A stretch of 64,000 nucleotides of DNA from assembly GCA_965276665.1 (NCBI GenBank), contig OZ255620.1, positions 3,720,001 through 3,784,000 of the forward strand. Direction: 5' to 3'. Shown here piece after piece: positions 42,464 to 50,341 of this stretch. Source of the DNA: CAWGJC01 sp965276665 (GTDB lineage Bacteria; Pseudomonadota; Alphaproteobacteria; Acetobacterales; Acetobacteraceae). Each line of letters begins with the position of its first letter. Position 1 is the first letter of the stretch. Position numbers and translations under genes: made by a program. A model generated the notes under the pieces. It did no database searches and was not told the origin of the DNA. It was given only the letters and a program-made list of their open reading frames with translations.

Positions 42464-42883
42464 ATGAAGACCGACGACACTTTGCTGGCGCAGGCGACGC
42501 AGGCCGGGATCGACAATTTCATGGCGACGTTCGGCCGGTTCCCGGACCGCTTCAAGCTGCTGGCCGAGCATGCGCCCGGCGCGTTCGCGGGGTACGGGCT
42601 GATGCGCAACGGGCTGATGCAGGACAAGCCGGACGGCGCGCTCGATCTGAAGACGAAGGAGCTGATCTTCGCGGTGCTCGACACGCTGCACGGCGACAAA
42701 TACGGCGCGATCAATCATGCGCTCGCGGCAATGAAGCTCGGCCTGACCTTGCCGGAGTTGGCTGAAGGCCTCGTGCAGGTGATCATGGTGGGCGGCATCA
42801 CCACCTGGAATCTCGTCGGCTATGACCTGCTACGAGCCTGCATCGATCACGCGAACGGCGTGCCGCCTTCGGTGCAGCCGTGA
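42464..42883 (+). CDS. Carboxymuconolactone decarboxylase family protein
   Basis: 139 aa. The CMD helical fold is recognisable in FGRFPDRFKLLAEHAPGAFAGYGLMRNGLM, LDLKTKELIFAVLDTLHGDKYGAINHALAAMKLGLTLPELAEGLVQVIMVGGI. There is no CxxC: the usual redox pair is replaced by HGDKYGAINH, so this is a CMD-type decarboxylase or lactone enzyme rather than a peroxidase. It lies 45 bp after DppF and is probably part of that operon. Confidence 0.85.
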   Translation: MKTDDTLLAQATQAGIDNFMATFGRFPDRFKLLAEHAPGAFAGYGLMRNGLMQDKPDGALDLKTKELIFAVLDTLHGDKYGAINHALAAMKLGLTLPELAEGLVQVIMVGGITTWNLVGYDLLRACIDHANGVPPSVQP

Positions 42884-42912
42884 GCTGAACGCCGTGCTGA
42901 GGGTATGAGTGC

Positions 42913-43240
42913 TCAGGCTCTCAGGGCCGCGAGCGTCATGCCCTGCAGCCGGATCAGCCTGTCGAGGACGACCGCAGCCCCGCAGCCCCGCAGCCGCGCA
43001 CTCGCGCCGAGGATCAGGGTCGGGTGGTAGAGATAGATAGAGGCCCAATCCTGGAGATAGATCTGGGCCGCCTGCTCGTAATCGCGGATGCGCTCCGGGA
43101 AGTCGGTGGTGCTGCGCGCCGCATCGAGCAGCGTGTCAAGCTTCGGATGGTGTTGATGCACCGAGGCGGCCGGATAGAGCAGAATCCATTCATTCCGGCA
43201 CTCGCGGCTTCGATCGCCAGGCGGATCTCGCGGCGGTAGG
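42913..43240 (-). pseudogene. C-terminal relic of a family-5 peptide-binding protein
   Basis: The minus-strand frame reads WILLYPAASVHQHHPKLDTLLDAARSTTDFPERIRDYEQAAQIYLQDWASIYLYHPTLILGASARL, then VVLDRLIRLQGMTLA. This is the last 100 or so residues of a DppA/OppA-type protein: YWSNP-like ligand segment, helix of the xxxRxxYQAAQxIYxxD type, and terminal DGLIRLQG-like end. No upstream part is present. The gene was decapitated at about 43240, which is also the left limit of a less GC-rich patch. Confidence 0.75.
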
Positions 43241-43251
43241 CGGCGGCGACA

Positions 43252-43596
43252 TCAGGCTATTTCATTCTCCGTCGAAACCATAAAATCGCAGGCGTGGAGA
43301 TCAAGGAATGATTCCTCGTCTGGACGGACACGCGCCATGTATTCAGGGTCCGAAAAGCAGCGTTCGAGCGCATTCACGTCATCGAACCATAGCTCAGTGA
43401 TGCCGTCGTATTTGACCGGGGGCATGTCGGGTAGTTCGACCGGGATGGCGTGCTGCTGGACATAACGTCTAACCGTATCCTTCACCACGGGCATGGACAT
43501 GAAGAGGCGAGCATGGGCCACCTTGTGATGTTCCACGAACTCGGCATGTGTCAGCTTCGGATTGCGGGTGAGCAGGATGGTGAATTTGATCGTCAT
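43252..43596 (-). CDS. EthD-domain (dimeric alpha-beta barrel) protein
   Basis: 114 aa from ATG 43596 (MTIKFTILLTRNPKLTHAEF), which is the usual EthD opening; the frame is open further upstream without support. Characteristic parts are FTILLTRNPKLTHAEFVEHHKVAHARLF and ITELWFDDVNALERCFSDPEYMARVRPDEESFLD. EthD proteins are small ferredoxin-like dimers found beside degradative monooxygenases or polyketide-type cyclases. No such partner is adjacent here. Codon use is less GC-biased than in the importer operon. Confidence 0.85.
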   Translation of the reverse strand: MTIKFTILLTRNPKLTHAEFVEHHKVAHARLFMSMPVVKDTVRRYVQQHAIPVELPDMPPVKYDGITELWFDDVNALERCFSDPEYMARVRPDEESFLDLHACDFMVSTENEIA

Positions 43597-43828
43597 ATAA
43601 GCCTCGAACAACCGATACAGTGAGATCGGAGTAGGTGTCGCGCGTACAGATAACGCCCGCAGAAACGTATTAGTGGCGTGCCCCAAGAAAGATCATCGGA
43701 AAGATCGTCGTGAATCCGCAATTGTCATTGCAGGCCGCCATACAGCGACACGGTCCGACAGCGCGACGGGCATCAGACGACGCTGAAGTCGAGGCGGCGA
43801 GTTTGTTTTGGCCGCGCTTCCAGACCTT

Positions 43829-43957
43829 CAGAGCATTTTCACCTTCGGTGGAGTCGGCGCCGGCTCTCGCCCCATCCGGCCCTCTGGCGAAAGTATGCCA
43901 CAGAGTGAGGGGCCAGGTGGGGAGAGGCTGGCGTCGGCCTAACTGAAAATGCTCTAG
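43829..43957. repeat. Dispersed palindromic element D (family 2, CTAGAGC ends)
   Basis: 129 bp. The left end is AGAGCATTTTCACCTTCGG; the right end is the complement of CTAGAGCATTTTCAGTTAGG. Inner complementary blocks (GGCGCCGGCTCTCGCCCC and GGGGAGAGGCTGGCG) allow a long imperfect stem. It shares CGAAAGTAT and a GAGGGG-CC-GGTGGGG block with element C. It occupies most of the 367 bp between the EthD gene and the Crp-type gene. Confidence 0.85.
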
Positions 43958-43963
43958 GAGGTT

Positions 43964-44815
43964 CTATCGTTTTCGAGAAGATGGTGTCCGGGCACGATCG
44001 CCGCTTCTCTGCGCTCTTTCCAGGTTGTTGAAATATTGGCTGACCTCTTCCGACACGCCGTTCAGATGAAGGTAATCTTTGTTGAAGCCAGCGATGCCCT
44101 GCAAACCGACGACGTCTAGCAGGTTCAGCATTTTATGCTCTATTGCGATGAGGCGACGCTCGCGAAATTCTTTCAGGATCCGGTTTACGTGAACTGGGGT
44201 CAGACCAAGGGTGTCACCCAGCTCCGTCTGAGTAAGCGGCAAACGAAATACATCTCCATTCGTCAATCCGATTGCGGCGTGTCGCCAAAGCAGCTCACAG
44301 AGCAGGTAGGCGACGCGGCCCCGCGCATCACGGCGTCCGAGCGAAACGATGCGCTCGCGCAGCATCGATTCCTCCTGCAGGGAACTCCACCACAAGGCGG
44401 CAGAGATACGGGGTCGCTGGGCGAACAGGTCCAGTATGTCTTCACGTGAGATCGGTGCGATCCGAACCGGGGTGATCGTCGCAAGTGAGTGGTCCATCGT
44501 CTTGAGCAAGAACACATGCGCGTCGCACAGGTCGCCTGGAATGAGAAACGTCATGATTTGACGGCCGCCATCCGGCAGGTTTCTGTAGCGAACAGCCATG
44601 CCTTCTTTCATCACGAAGACCGAACGCGGCAACATCCCCTCGGCAATGATATCCGCATCGGCGGGAAAGCATTCCTCCCGAACGAGCAGGGTATCGAGCA
44701 CCTGCCGGTCGGAGGCAGACAGCTGCGCGTAAAGCGAGAGCTTTCGCGTTAAAGGATTACTGACGGGCAAAGGGGCCACTGAGGGCTCGCCAAATCCAGC
44801 CACTGGAAGTGTCAT
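43964..44815 (-). CDS. Crp/Fnr-family transcriptional regulator
   Basis: 283 aa. The N-terminal cyclic-nucleotide-binding-like barrel shows FPADADIIAEGMLPRSVFVMKEGMAVRYRNLPDGGRQIMTFLIPGDLCDAHVFLL. The C-terminal helix-turn-helix is LPLTQTELGDTLGLTPVHVNRILKEFRERRLIAI. The Fnr-type cysteine cluster and canonical cAMP-pocket residues are absent, so the signal is unknown. It lies back to back with a small gene and a GAF histidine kinase, a layout often seen in alphaproteobacteria. Confidence 0.9.
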   Translation of the reverse strand: MTLPVAGFGEPSVAPLPVSNPLTRKLSLYAQLSASDRQVLDTLLVREECFPADADIIAEGMLPRSVFVMKEGMAVRYRNLPDGGRQIMTFLIPGDLCDAHVFLLKTMDHSLATITPVRIAPISREDILDLFAQRPRISAALWWSSLQEESMLRERIVSLGRRDARGRVAYLLCELLWRHAAIGLTNGDVFRLPLTQTELGDTLGLTPVHVNRILKEFRERRLIAIEHKMLNLLDVVGLQGIAGFNKDYLHLNGVSEEVSQYFNNLERAQRSGDRARTPSSRKR

Positions 44816-44965
44816 CCAAGGTCTCCGGCAACTTATACCAGATAAGTGCCAGCATCAGCCGAGATTGGTAAAGAGGCAAGGAGAGCAACATCCTAGCTGC
44901 ATCGGAGACGATGTCATGATGCGCTGCAAGAGAGGAGAGCGAACGACATTGGGCGCTGCCGCCAA

Positions 44966-45157
44966 TCAAATAACAACCCGAGGTTCAGGGGCAGCCGCCG
45001 CGGAGAGGCTGGCGGGCTCCTGCTTGACCTCAACCACGCCGTCGATCGTTTTTATTATCTGCTCCTTACAAGAGACCCCCTTTTCAACCAGAAGAAACAA
45101 GAGGCTTTCAGCAAGCATCGGGGCCGCTTGGCCGTGTGCATCGGGATTGGATTTCAT
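44966..45157 (-). CDS. Small hypothetical protein
   Basis: 63 aa: a helical segment QAAPMLAESLLFLLVEKGVSCKEQIIKTIDGVVEVKQE followed by an Ala-rich tail. I recall similar short alphaproteobacterial proteins (AESLLxxLIEKGVLxxE pattern) of unknown function near Crp-type and kinase genes. It is divergent from the kinase gene at 45248. There is no close ribosome site, so the call is moderate. Confidence 0.5.
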   Translation of the reverse strand: MKSNPDAHGQAAPMLAESLLFLLVEKGVSCKEQIIKTIDGVVEVKQEPASLSAAAAPEPRVVI

Positions 45158-45247
45158 CGGTCAGACTAGCTCCGCTCCGCAGGGGATGTCTCACAACCAG
45201 ATTGGTTCTCGTTCGCCCCTGACAGACATTCATCCGGGTATCGTCTG

Positions 45248-46480
45248 ATGTCGTATGCATCGTACAAGCCTTTAATCTGGCGAGTGGGGTCGCGCCATCC
45301 TCCGCGGGCTGTAGCCTCATCGGCCGCGGAAAGCGGGATGCGTTTGGCGACGCGGTTTGCAGCATTCGCCGCCCACAGCGACGATCTGCCGGCCCTAGAA
45401 CATGAGATCTGCCGGGTCGCGGCCGAAGGATTGGGGGTCACCTTCGCCAAGCTGCTGGTCTATGATCCGGAGAAGCGTGACTTTCTCCTTCAGGCCGGCG
45501 CCGGATGGCCAGACGGTATCGTGGGGACCACCCGACTGGATGCGGATGTCGGGACTGCCGCCGGTTTCGCCTGGCATAGTGGCAAGTCGATCATCTCGAA
45601 TAGCTTGACGACGGAGGGCCGGTTTCGCGCGCCGGCCATACTCGCTGAGCACGAGATCATACGGAGCATCAATGTTGTCGTTCCAGGCGACGCCGAAGCA
45701 GCCTTTGGCGTTCTCGAGGTGGAAAGCCCTGAGCCTGGAAGATTCATCGACCATGATGTGTCTTTTCTGGAGCTTCTGGCGCAAAGCCTCGCGGCCACTA
45801 TCACGCGAGTCGCGCTGCGGACGGCTTACGAGGAGCAAACCAAACGAAGCAGTGAAAACTACCAGATGTCACTGCACGAGCTTCAACATAGGGTCCGAAA
45901 CGACCTTCAGGTGATTTACAGCGTTGTGAACCGCGAAGGACGCGCCTCGGCAGAACCGGCCGAAGTGACAGGGTTTGGACGAATCGGGCGCCGGGTTATG
46001 GGCCTCGCCCAATTGTACGATCACCTGCTTGGCCGAGCCGGCGTAAGCGACCTTGGTCAGGATGGAGGAGGCGATATTGATATGGGAATATACCTGCACT
46101 CTCTGTGCGACAAAATCGCCGTGGCCGATGACCTGTCGATAAAGGGAATTACCTTAAACGCAAATACGGAACCGCTGATGATGCCGGTCGATCGCGCCGT
46201 CAGGCTTGGGGTCGCGGTCAACGAGCTTGTCACCAATGCGATCAAGCACGCTTTTCCTGATAAAATATCGGGAAGGATTACGGTAAGGCTGATCGCGAAA
46301 GGCAAAGACGGGCTGGGTTTACCTGTGGTGAGCGTCGCGGATAATGGTTGCGGATTTAGTGGCCCAAGATTGGGCAGCGCAGGCATGACGTTCGTAGAAG
46401 AACTCACCCGACAGGCCAGAGGCGTGCTGTCGCGAGAGCACAGCAAAGGCACCTTCTGGCGCATACAACTTTCCAAATAA
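45248..46480 (+). CDS. GAF-domain sensor histidine kinase (HisKA_2/HWE type)
   Basis: 410 aa. A GAF domain covers about residues 35-185 (LEHEICRVAAEGLGVTFAKLLVYDPEKRDFLLQAGAGWPDG, GVLEVESPEPGRFIDHDVSFLELLAQSLAATI). The dimerisation box HELQHRVRNDLQVIYSVV has the phosphoacceptor at H214. The ATPase domain has GVAVNELVTNAIKHAFP and SVADNGCGFSGP, with a terminal GTFWRIQL. There are no membrane helices, so it is a cytosolic sensor. No response regulator gene is in the window. Base composition is lower in GC than the surroundings. Confidence 0.92.
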   Translation: MSYASYKPLIWRVGSRHPPRAVASSAAESGMRLATRFAAFAAHSDDLPALEHEICRVAAEGLGVTFAKLLVYDPEKRDFLLQAGAGWPDGIVGTTRLDADVGTAAGFAWHSGKSIISNSLTTEGRFRAPAILAEHEIIRSINVVVPGDAEAAFGVLEVESPEPGRFIDHDVSFLELLAQSLAATITRVALRTAYEEQTKRSSENYQMSLHELQHRVRNDLQVIYSVVNREGRASAEPAEVTGFGRIGRRVMGLAQLYDHLLGRAGVSDLGQDGGGDIDMGIYLHSLCDKIAVADDLSIKGITLNANTEPLMMPVDRAVRLGVAVNELVTNAIKHAFPDKISGRITVRLIAKGKDGLGLPVVSVADNGCGFSGPRLGSAGMTFVEELTRQARGVLSREHSKGTFWRIQLSK

Positions 46481-46715
46481 ACCTGCATTCTTCGTGACGT
46501 TGACAGCGATAACTTTGTAGAATTCCTCCGGGCCGCCGAACATCCAACTCGAAATGTCAAGGACAACCTATGGACAGAATTCGGTCATGGGCGGTATAGC
46601 GGCAAATCCGGCGAGCGTCAGCGTTGCAAGTGGTCAAGCTAACTTGCATGACCTCCATTGCTGGAGCCGAAATTCGGAGAAACCGAATGAACCGGAAGGT
46701 TGGCTCGGGAGAATG

Positions 46716-46877
46716 ATGGATACCGCCGAGCTATCCCAGCAAAACGGGGCCGCTCAAGCGCAGGGGCGAAGTGCTGATGCCGCGAAATTCGCGATAGAAC
46801 TTAGACACGCCATTGAGCATCGTTTCCGAGAGTTGGAGCTGCTAATGAGAGAAGAGCTGCACCCCCAGGTGTTTTAG
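46716..46877 (+). CDS. Possible small helical protein
   Basis: 53 aa from ATG 46716 with GGGAGA close upstream: MDTAELSQQNGAAQ, then an amphipathic helix AKFAIELRHAIEHRFRELELLM. The frame is open further up to 46554, but that part looks random. The family is unknown. It follows the kinase gene by about 235 bp. Confidence 0.3.
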   Translation: MDTAELSQQNGAAQAQGRSADAAKFAIELRHAIEHRFRELELLMREELHPQVF

Positions 46878-47162
46878 TCCCGACATTTGATCGAGCGAGT
46901 TAAGGGCGAAGAGTTCGGGGTGAGAGGCGTGTGCCTCGCGGATGAACTCGTGGGGGGAGGCCCCCGAGTGTTTATGAGGCGGCGAGCGAAGTTGGATGCT
47001 CCGAGGCGTGGCGATGGCGGAACGGCGAACCCCACGGCAAGGCGATTGATGGCGGGAGTTCGCCTGCTGCGGCTTCATCGCCGGGGGGAACCGGTGTCCG
47101 CCTCGGGCGGCGGGATTCGTGTGGTGTAACTCCCGAGGAGTTCGCGCGTAGGAAAAGGACCG
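46878..47162. other. Gene-free stretch
   Basis: 285 bp with open frames on both strands (for example 46887-47129) but no recognisable protein, RNA or clear hairpin. It marks the return to the GC-rich background before the esterase gene. Confidence 0.4.
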
Positions 47163-48116
47163 ATGGCAAGCTGGCAGGCGCATATGCTCGATCTGCTCGC
47201 CCGCGTGCGGATCAAGCGGCGCCTCGCCGGCGCCCGTGACCTGGCGGGCGCGCGGGCGATCCTGGGCGAGGGGACGCTTCCGGCGCCCTCCGGCGTCGAT
47301 ATCCGGGATGCGGAGCTCGGCGGTGTGGCGGGAGAATGGGTCACGCGGGCGCCGCATGCGGCGGGCTCTCCGGTGCTGCTCTATCTGCATGGCGGCGGTT
47401 ATTTCGTCGGCTCGCCGCGGACGCACCGCCCGATCACCGTCTCATTCGCGAAATCCGGATTCGACGTGTTCGTGCCGGATTACCGGCTGGCGCCGGAACA
47501 TCCCTATCCGGCCGCGGTCGATGACGGCGAAGCGGTCTGGCGGGCGCTCCTCGCCGGCGGTCATCCGGGTGTCACACCGGGCGTCGCCGGGGATTCCGCT
47601 GGCGGCGGTCTCGCGATCGGGCTGATGATCCGCCTGCGCGAGAAGGAGCTCCCGCTGCCCGCGGCGGCGGCGCTGTTCTCACCCTGGACCGATCTCGCCG
47701 GCACCGGCGAGAGCATCCGCCGCAATGCGCGGCGCGATGCGATGTTCTCCGCCGCCGTCGGGCTGCCGGTCGCCGAGTGGTATCTCGCCGGCGCCGATCC
47801 GCGCACGCCGGAAGCCTCGCCCCTCTATGCGCGGCTCGACGGCTTGCCGCCCCTGTTCATCGAGGTCGGCGAACGGGAGATGCTGCGGGACGACAGCGTG
47901 CGTCTCGCCGAGCGCGCCCGGGCGGCCGGGGTCCGCGTCACGCTGACCATCTGGCCGGTGGTGCCGCATGTCTGGCAGCTGGCGGCTTCGTTCCTGCCTG
48001 AGGCGCGGCTTTCCCTGCAGCGCGCGGCCGGTTTCCTGCACGATCACACCGCTGCGACCGGCCGCCTTACCGGCCGCTTGTCCGCCAGGGAGGCGCACGA
48101 ACCGGCGGCGTCGTGA
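47163..48116 (+). CDS. Alpha/beta hydrolase, hormone-sensitive-lipase-like esterase
   Basis: 317 aa. The oxyanion-hole motif HGGGYFVGSPRTHRP is near residue 76, the nucleophile is in GVAGDSAGGGLAIGLM near 142, and the acid and His come in FIEVGEREMLRDDSVRLAERARAAGV and VVPHVWQLAASFLPEA. This is the HSL (family IV) esterase set, acting on short acyl esters. No signal peptide is seen. It is transcribed towards the oxidoreductase gene at 48134 (convergent, 17 bp apart). Confidence 0.92.
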   Translation: MASWQAHMLDLLARVRIKRRLAGARDLAGARAILGEGTLPAPSGVDIRDAELGGVAGEWVTRAPHAAGSPVLLYLHGGGYFVGSPRTHRPITVSFAKSGFDVFVPDYRLAPEHPYPAAVDDGEAVWRALLAGGHPGVTPGVAGDSAGGGLAIGLMIRLREKELPLPAAAALFSPWTDLAGTGESIRRNARRDAMFSAAVGLPVAEWYLAGADPRTPEASPLYARLDGLPPLFIEVGEREMLRDDSVRLAERARAAGVRVTLTIWPVVPHVWQLAASFLPEARLSLQRAAGFLHDHTAATGRLTGRLSAREAHEPAAS

Positions 48117-48133
48117 TCGCGGCGTGACCCTCG

Positions 48134-49156
48134 CTATCGGGGAATGTCGATCCAGGCGCCGTTCGTGGCCGCGCTTTTGCGGATCGCCTCGATCGCGGCG
48201 ATGATGTCGAGCGATTCCTCCGGCGTGGCGCCGGTCCAGGCTTCGGTCTCGCCGCGCAGCAGATGCGCGAAGGAGTCCGCCTCGAGCCGGAAGCCGTCGC
48301 CGGCATCGAGCGTCATCGTCTCGTTCGCCGCGGTGGAAGCCTTGCCCCGCTTGAGCTGCAGCACGGGCGGTCCGCTGCGGTCATGGTTCAGGAAGGTGGT
48401 TTCCAGCACGCCGTCATCGCCGGCGATCAGCGCGTGGCGGTTGTTGCCGACGGCGAAGGAGCAGGAGATCTGCGCGAGCGCGCCGCCCGGAAATTCGAGC
48501 ATCGCCATCAGCGTGCGGTCCACCTCCGGCTCGTAGAAGCGCGCGGTGGCGGAAACCCGCACCGGACGTTCGCCGACCGCAATGCGGACGAGGCTCACCG
48601 GATAGCTCCCCGCATCCAGCACCGCGCCGCCGCCGAGCGCGCGGTCGTAGCGGACATTCGGCGCGCCGGGCAGGCTGAAGCCGATGGAGGCCTGCACGAA
48701 CTGCACCTTGCCGACCGCGCCTTCGCGCAGCAGACGGCGCATCGTGACGGTCTGCGGCTGCGCCATGTAGGGATAGGCCTCGCGCAGGATCACGCCATGC
48801 GCCCTGGCGGCGTCGAACATTGCCTGCACCTCGGCGGCGGTGACCGCGAGCGGCTTCTCGCACAGCACGTGCTTGCCCGCCTCGACGGCGCGGATCGACC
48901 ATGGCGCGTGCAGGCCGTTCGGCAGCGGGTTGTAGATCGCATCGATGTCGGGGTCGGCGAGCAGCTCCTCGTAGGTGCCGCAGCTGCGCGCCACCCCGGT
49001 CTCGCCGGCGAAGGCGGCGGCCTTGCCGGCCTCCCGGCTCGCCACGCAATCGACGGTGAGCAGCGAGGAGCCCCGCACGCCGGCGATGAACTGGCGGGCG
49101 ATGTTGGCGGCGCCGAGCACGCCGACGCGGAGCACGGAAGCGGATGGTTGGTTCAT
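48134..49156 (-). CDS. Gfo/Idh/MocA-family oxidoreductase
   Basis: 340 aa. The N-terminal Rossmann fold shows LRVGVLGAANIARQFIAGVRGSSLLTVDCVASREAGKAAAFAGE, then DPDIDAIYNPLPNGLHAPWSIRAVEAGKHVLCEKPLAVTAAE with the family's catalytic EKP lysine. The C-terminal domain (YMAQPQTVTMRRLLREGAVGKVQFVQASIGF, GGGAVLDAGSYPVSLVRIAVG) follows. Such enzymes are NAD(P)-dependent dehydrogenases of sugars or inositols. It is a single gene; the substrate is unknown. Confidence 0.92.
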   Translation of the reverse strand: MNQPSASVLRVGVLGAANIARQFIAGVRGSSLLTVDCVASREAGKAAAFAGETGVARSCGTYEELLADPDIDAIYNPLPNGLHAPWSIRAVEAGKHVLCEKPLAVTAAEVQAMFDAARAHGVILREAYPYMAQPQTVTMRRLLREGAVGKVQFVQASIGFSLPGAPNVRYDRALGGGAVLDAGSYPVSLVRIAVGERPVRVSATARFYEPEVDRTLMAMLEFPGGALAQISCSFAVGNNRHALIAGDDGVLETTFLNHDRSGPPVLQLKRGKASTAANETMTLDAGDGFRLEADSFAHLLRGETEAWTGATPEESLDIIAAIEAIRKSAATNGAWIDIPR

Positions 49157-49245
49157 CTTGGGTCGTCCTCCAATGGCGATCCATTAAGCGGAAGTTCAGG
49201 ACGCCTGTCACCCGGCGTCCGGGCCCCATTCTTCCGGCCCGATGC

Positions 49246-49455
49246 TCAGGATTTCTTCAGCGACTCCGGCCGGTGCACGGCCGGCTTGCCGGATTTGTCG
49301 CTCTTCACCAGCACCTCCGGTTTCTCCTTCGTCGCCTTCGCCGTGTAGCCCTTCACCTTCGTCGTCCCGGTGACGATTTTCTCCACCGTGCCCTGCGTCT
49401 TGCCTTGCGCGGTCTTCCAGGAGACCTTCGCGCCCGGCTTTGGAAGTGTGGCCAT
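49246..49455 (-). CDS. Hypervirulence-associated TUDOR-like domain protein (DUF2945 type)
   Basis: 69 aa: LPKPGAKVSWKTAQGKTQGTVEKIVTG, then a Lys-rich segment and EVLVKSDKSGKPAVHRPESL. The W-x(n)-G-xVxK and VxS-xxSGKxAxHRP blocks are those of the small basic HVA1/TUDOR-like family, whose role is unknown. The start is ATG 49455; longer open frames upstream are unsupported. It lies between the oxidoreductase gene and a divergent FMN reductase gene. Confidence 0.82.
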   Translation of the reverse strand: MATLPKPGAKVSWKTAQGKTQGTVEKIVTGTTKVKGYTAKATKEKPEVLVKSDKSGKPAVHRPESLKKS

Positions 49456-49621
49456 CGTGATTCCTCCATGAACAAGAACCGGCCCGGAATGAACGCGCCG
49501 TCTCCGGGTCGCTGTCCCGAGAACGCCGGAGGAGCGAAATCGACGCTTCACGATGCGGCCAGATCGTCCGCGAGCGCTGCGCCGGACGCAGCGTGCACAG
49601 AGCAAGGAATGTGAGCGACAG

Positions 49622-50209
49622 ATGCCCCGAATCCTCGTCCTCTACGGCTCCTACCGATCCGACCGCATCGGCATCCGCCTCGCCGACTACCTGGTCCGGC
49701 AATTCGCCGAGCGGGGCGATGCGGTCGAGCTGATCGATGCACGCGCGGTCGGCCTGCCGATGCTGGACCGCATGTACAAGGAGCATCCGCCCGGCACCGC
49801 GCCGGCAGCGATGGAGGCGCTCGCCGGGAAGATCAGAGCGGCGGAGGCGTTCGTGTTCGTGGCCGGCGAATACAATTGGGGGATGCAGCCCGGGCTCAAG
49901 AATCTGACGGATCATTTCCTCGAGGAATGGTTCTGGCGCCCCGCCGCGGTGGCGAGCTACTCCTCCGGCCGCATCGCCGGCGCGCGCGCCAATCTCGCCT
50001 GGCACGGCACTTTGTCCGAAATGGGCATGGTGGTGATTTCCAGCACGCTGACCGTCGGGCCGCTCATTCAGGCGCTCGACGCGCAGGCGGTGCCGCAAGG
50101 CGAGGCAGGGAAGGCGCTAGCGGCCGCATTTCCTCGCTTTGCCGCCGATCTCGCCTGGTGGGCGGAGGCGGCCAAGGCGCAAAGGGCGCGCGCATCGCCG
50201 CCCTATTGA
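49622..50209 (+). CDS. NADPH-dependent FMN reductase family protein
   Basis: 195-aa flavodoxin-like reductase. The phosphate-binding loop is RILVLYGSYRSDRIGIRLADYLV, then EAFVFVAGEYNWGMQPGLKNLTDHFLEEWFWRPAAVASYSSGRIAGARA, the usual FMN/NADPH segments. It could supply reduced flavin or detoxify quinones. It is the only flavin reductase-like gene I see in the window and might serve the luciferase-like enzyme at 5.9 kb, but distance makes that speculative. Confidence 0.88.
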   Translation: MPRILVLYGSYRSDRIGIRLADYLVRQFAERGDAVELIDARAVGLPMLDRMYKEHPPGTAPAAMEALAGKIRAAEAFVFVAGEYNWGMQPGLKNLTDHFLEEWFWRPAAVASYSSGRIAGARANLAWHGTLSEMGMVVISSTLTVGPLIQALDAQAVPQGEAGKALAAAFPRFAADLAWWAEAAKAQRARASPPY

Positions 50210-50341
50210 GGCGGCGATTCCGGAGGCGGCGACCGTCGCGATCCTGTCGAGCACCCGCAGAAGCTCGGCCGGGTCGGGGCGGTTCTCGTGTAGTCGGGAT
50301 TGACCTCGGGCGGCCGCGCCGCCCTCCGGCGAACGGGAGGG

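Noticed and set aside
46887..47129. 80-codon plus-strand open frame
   Set aside because: No ribosome site, random-looking Arg/Gly-rich sequence, no family.
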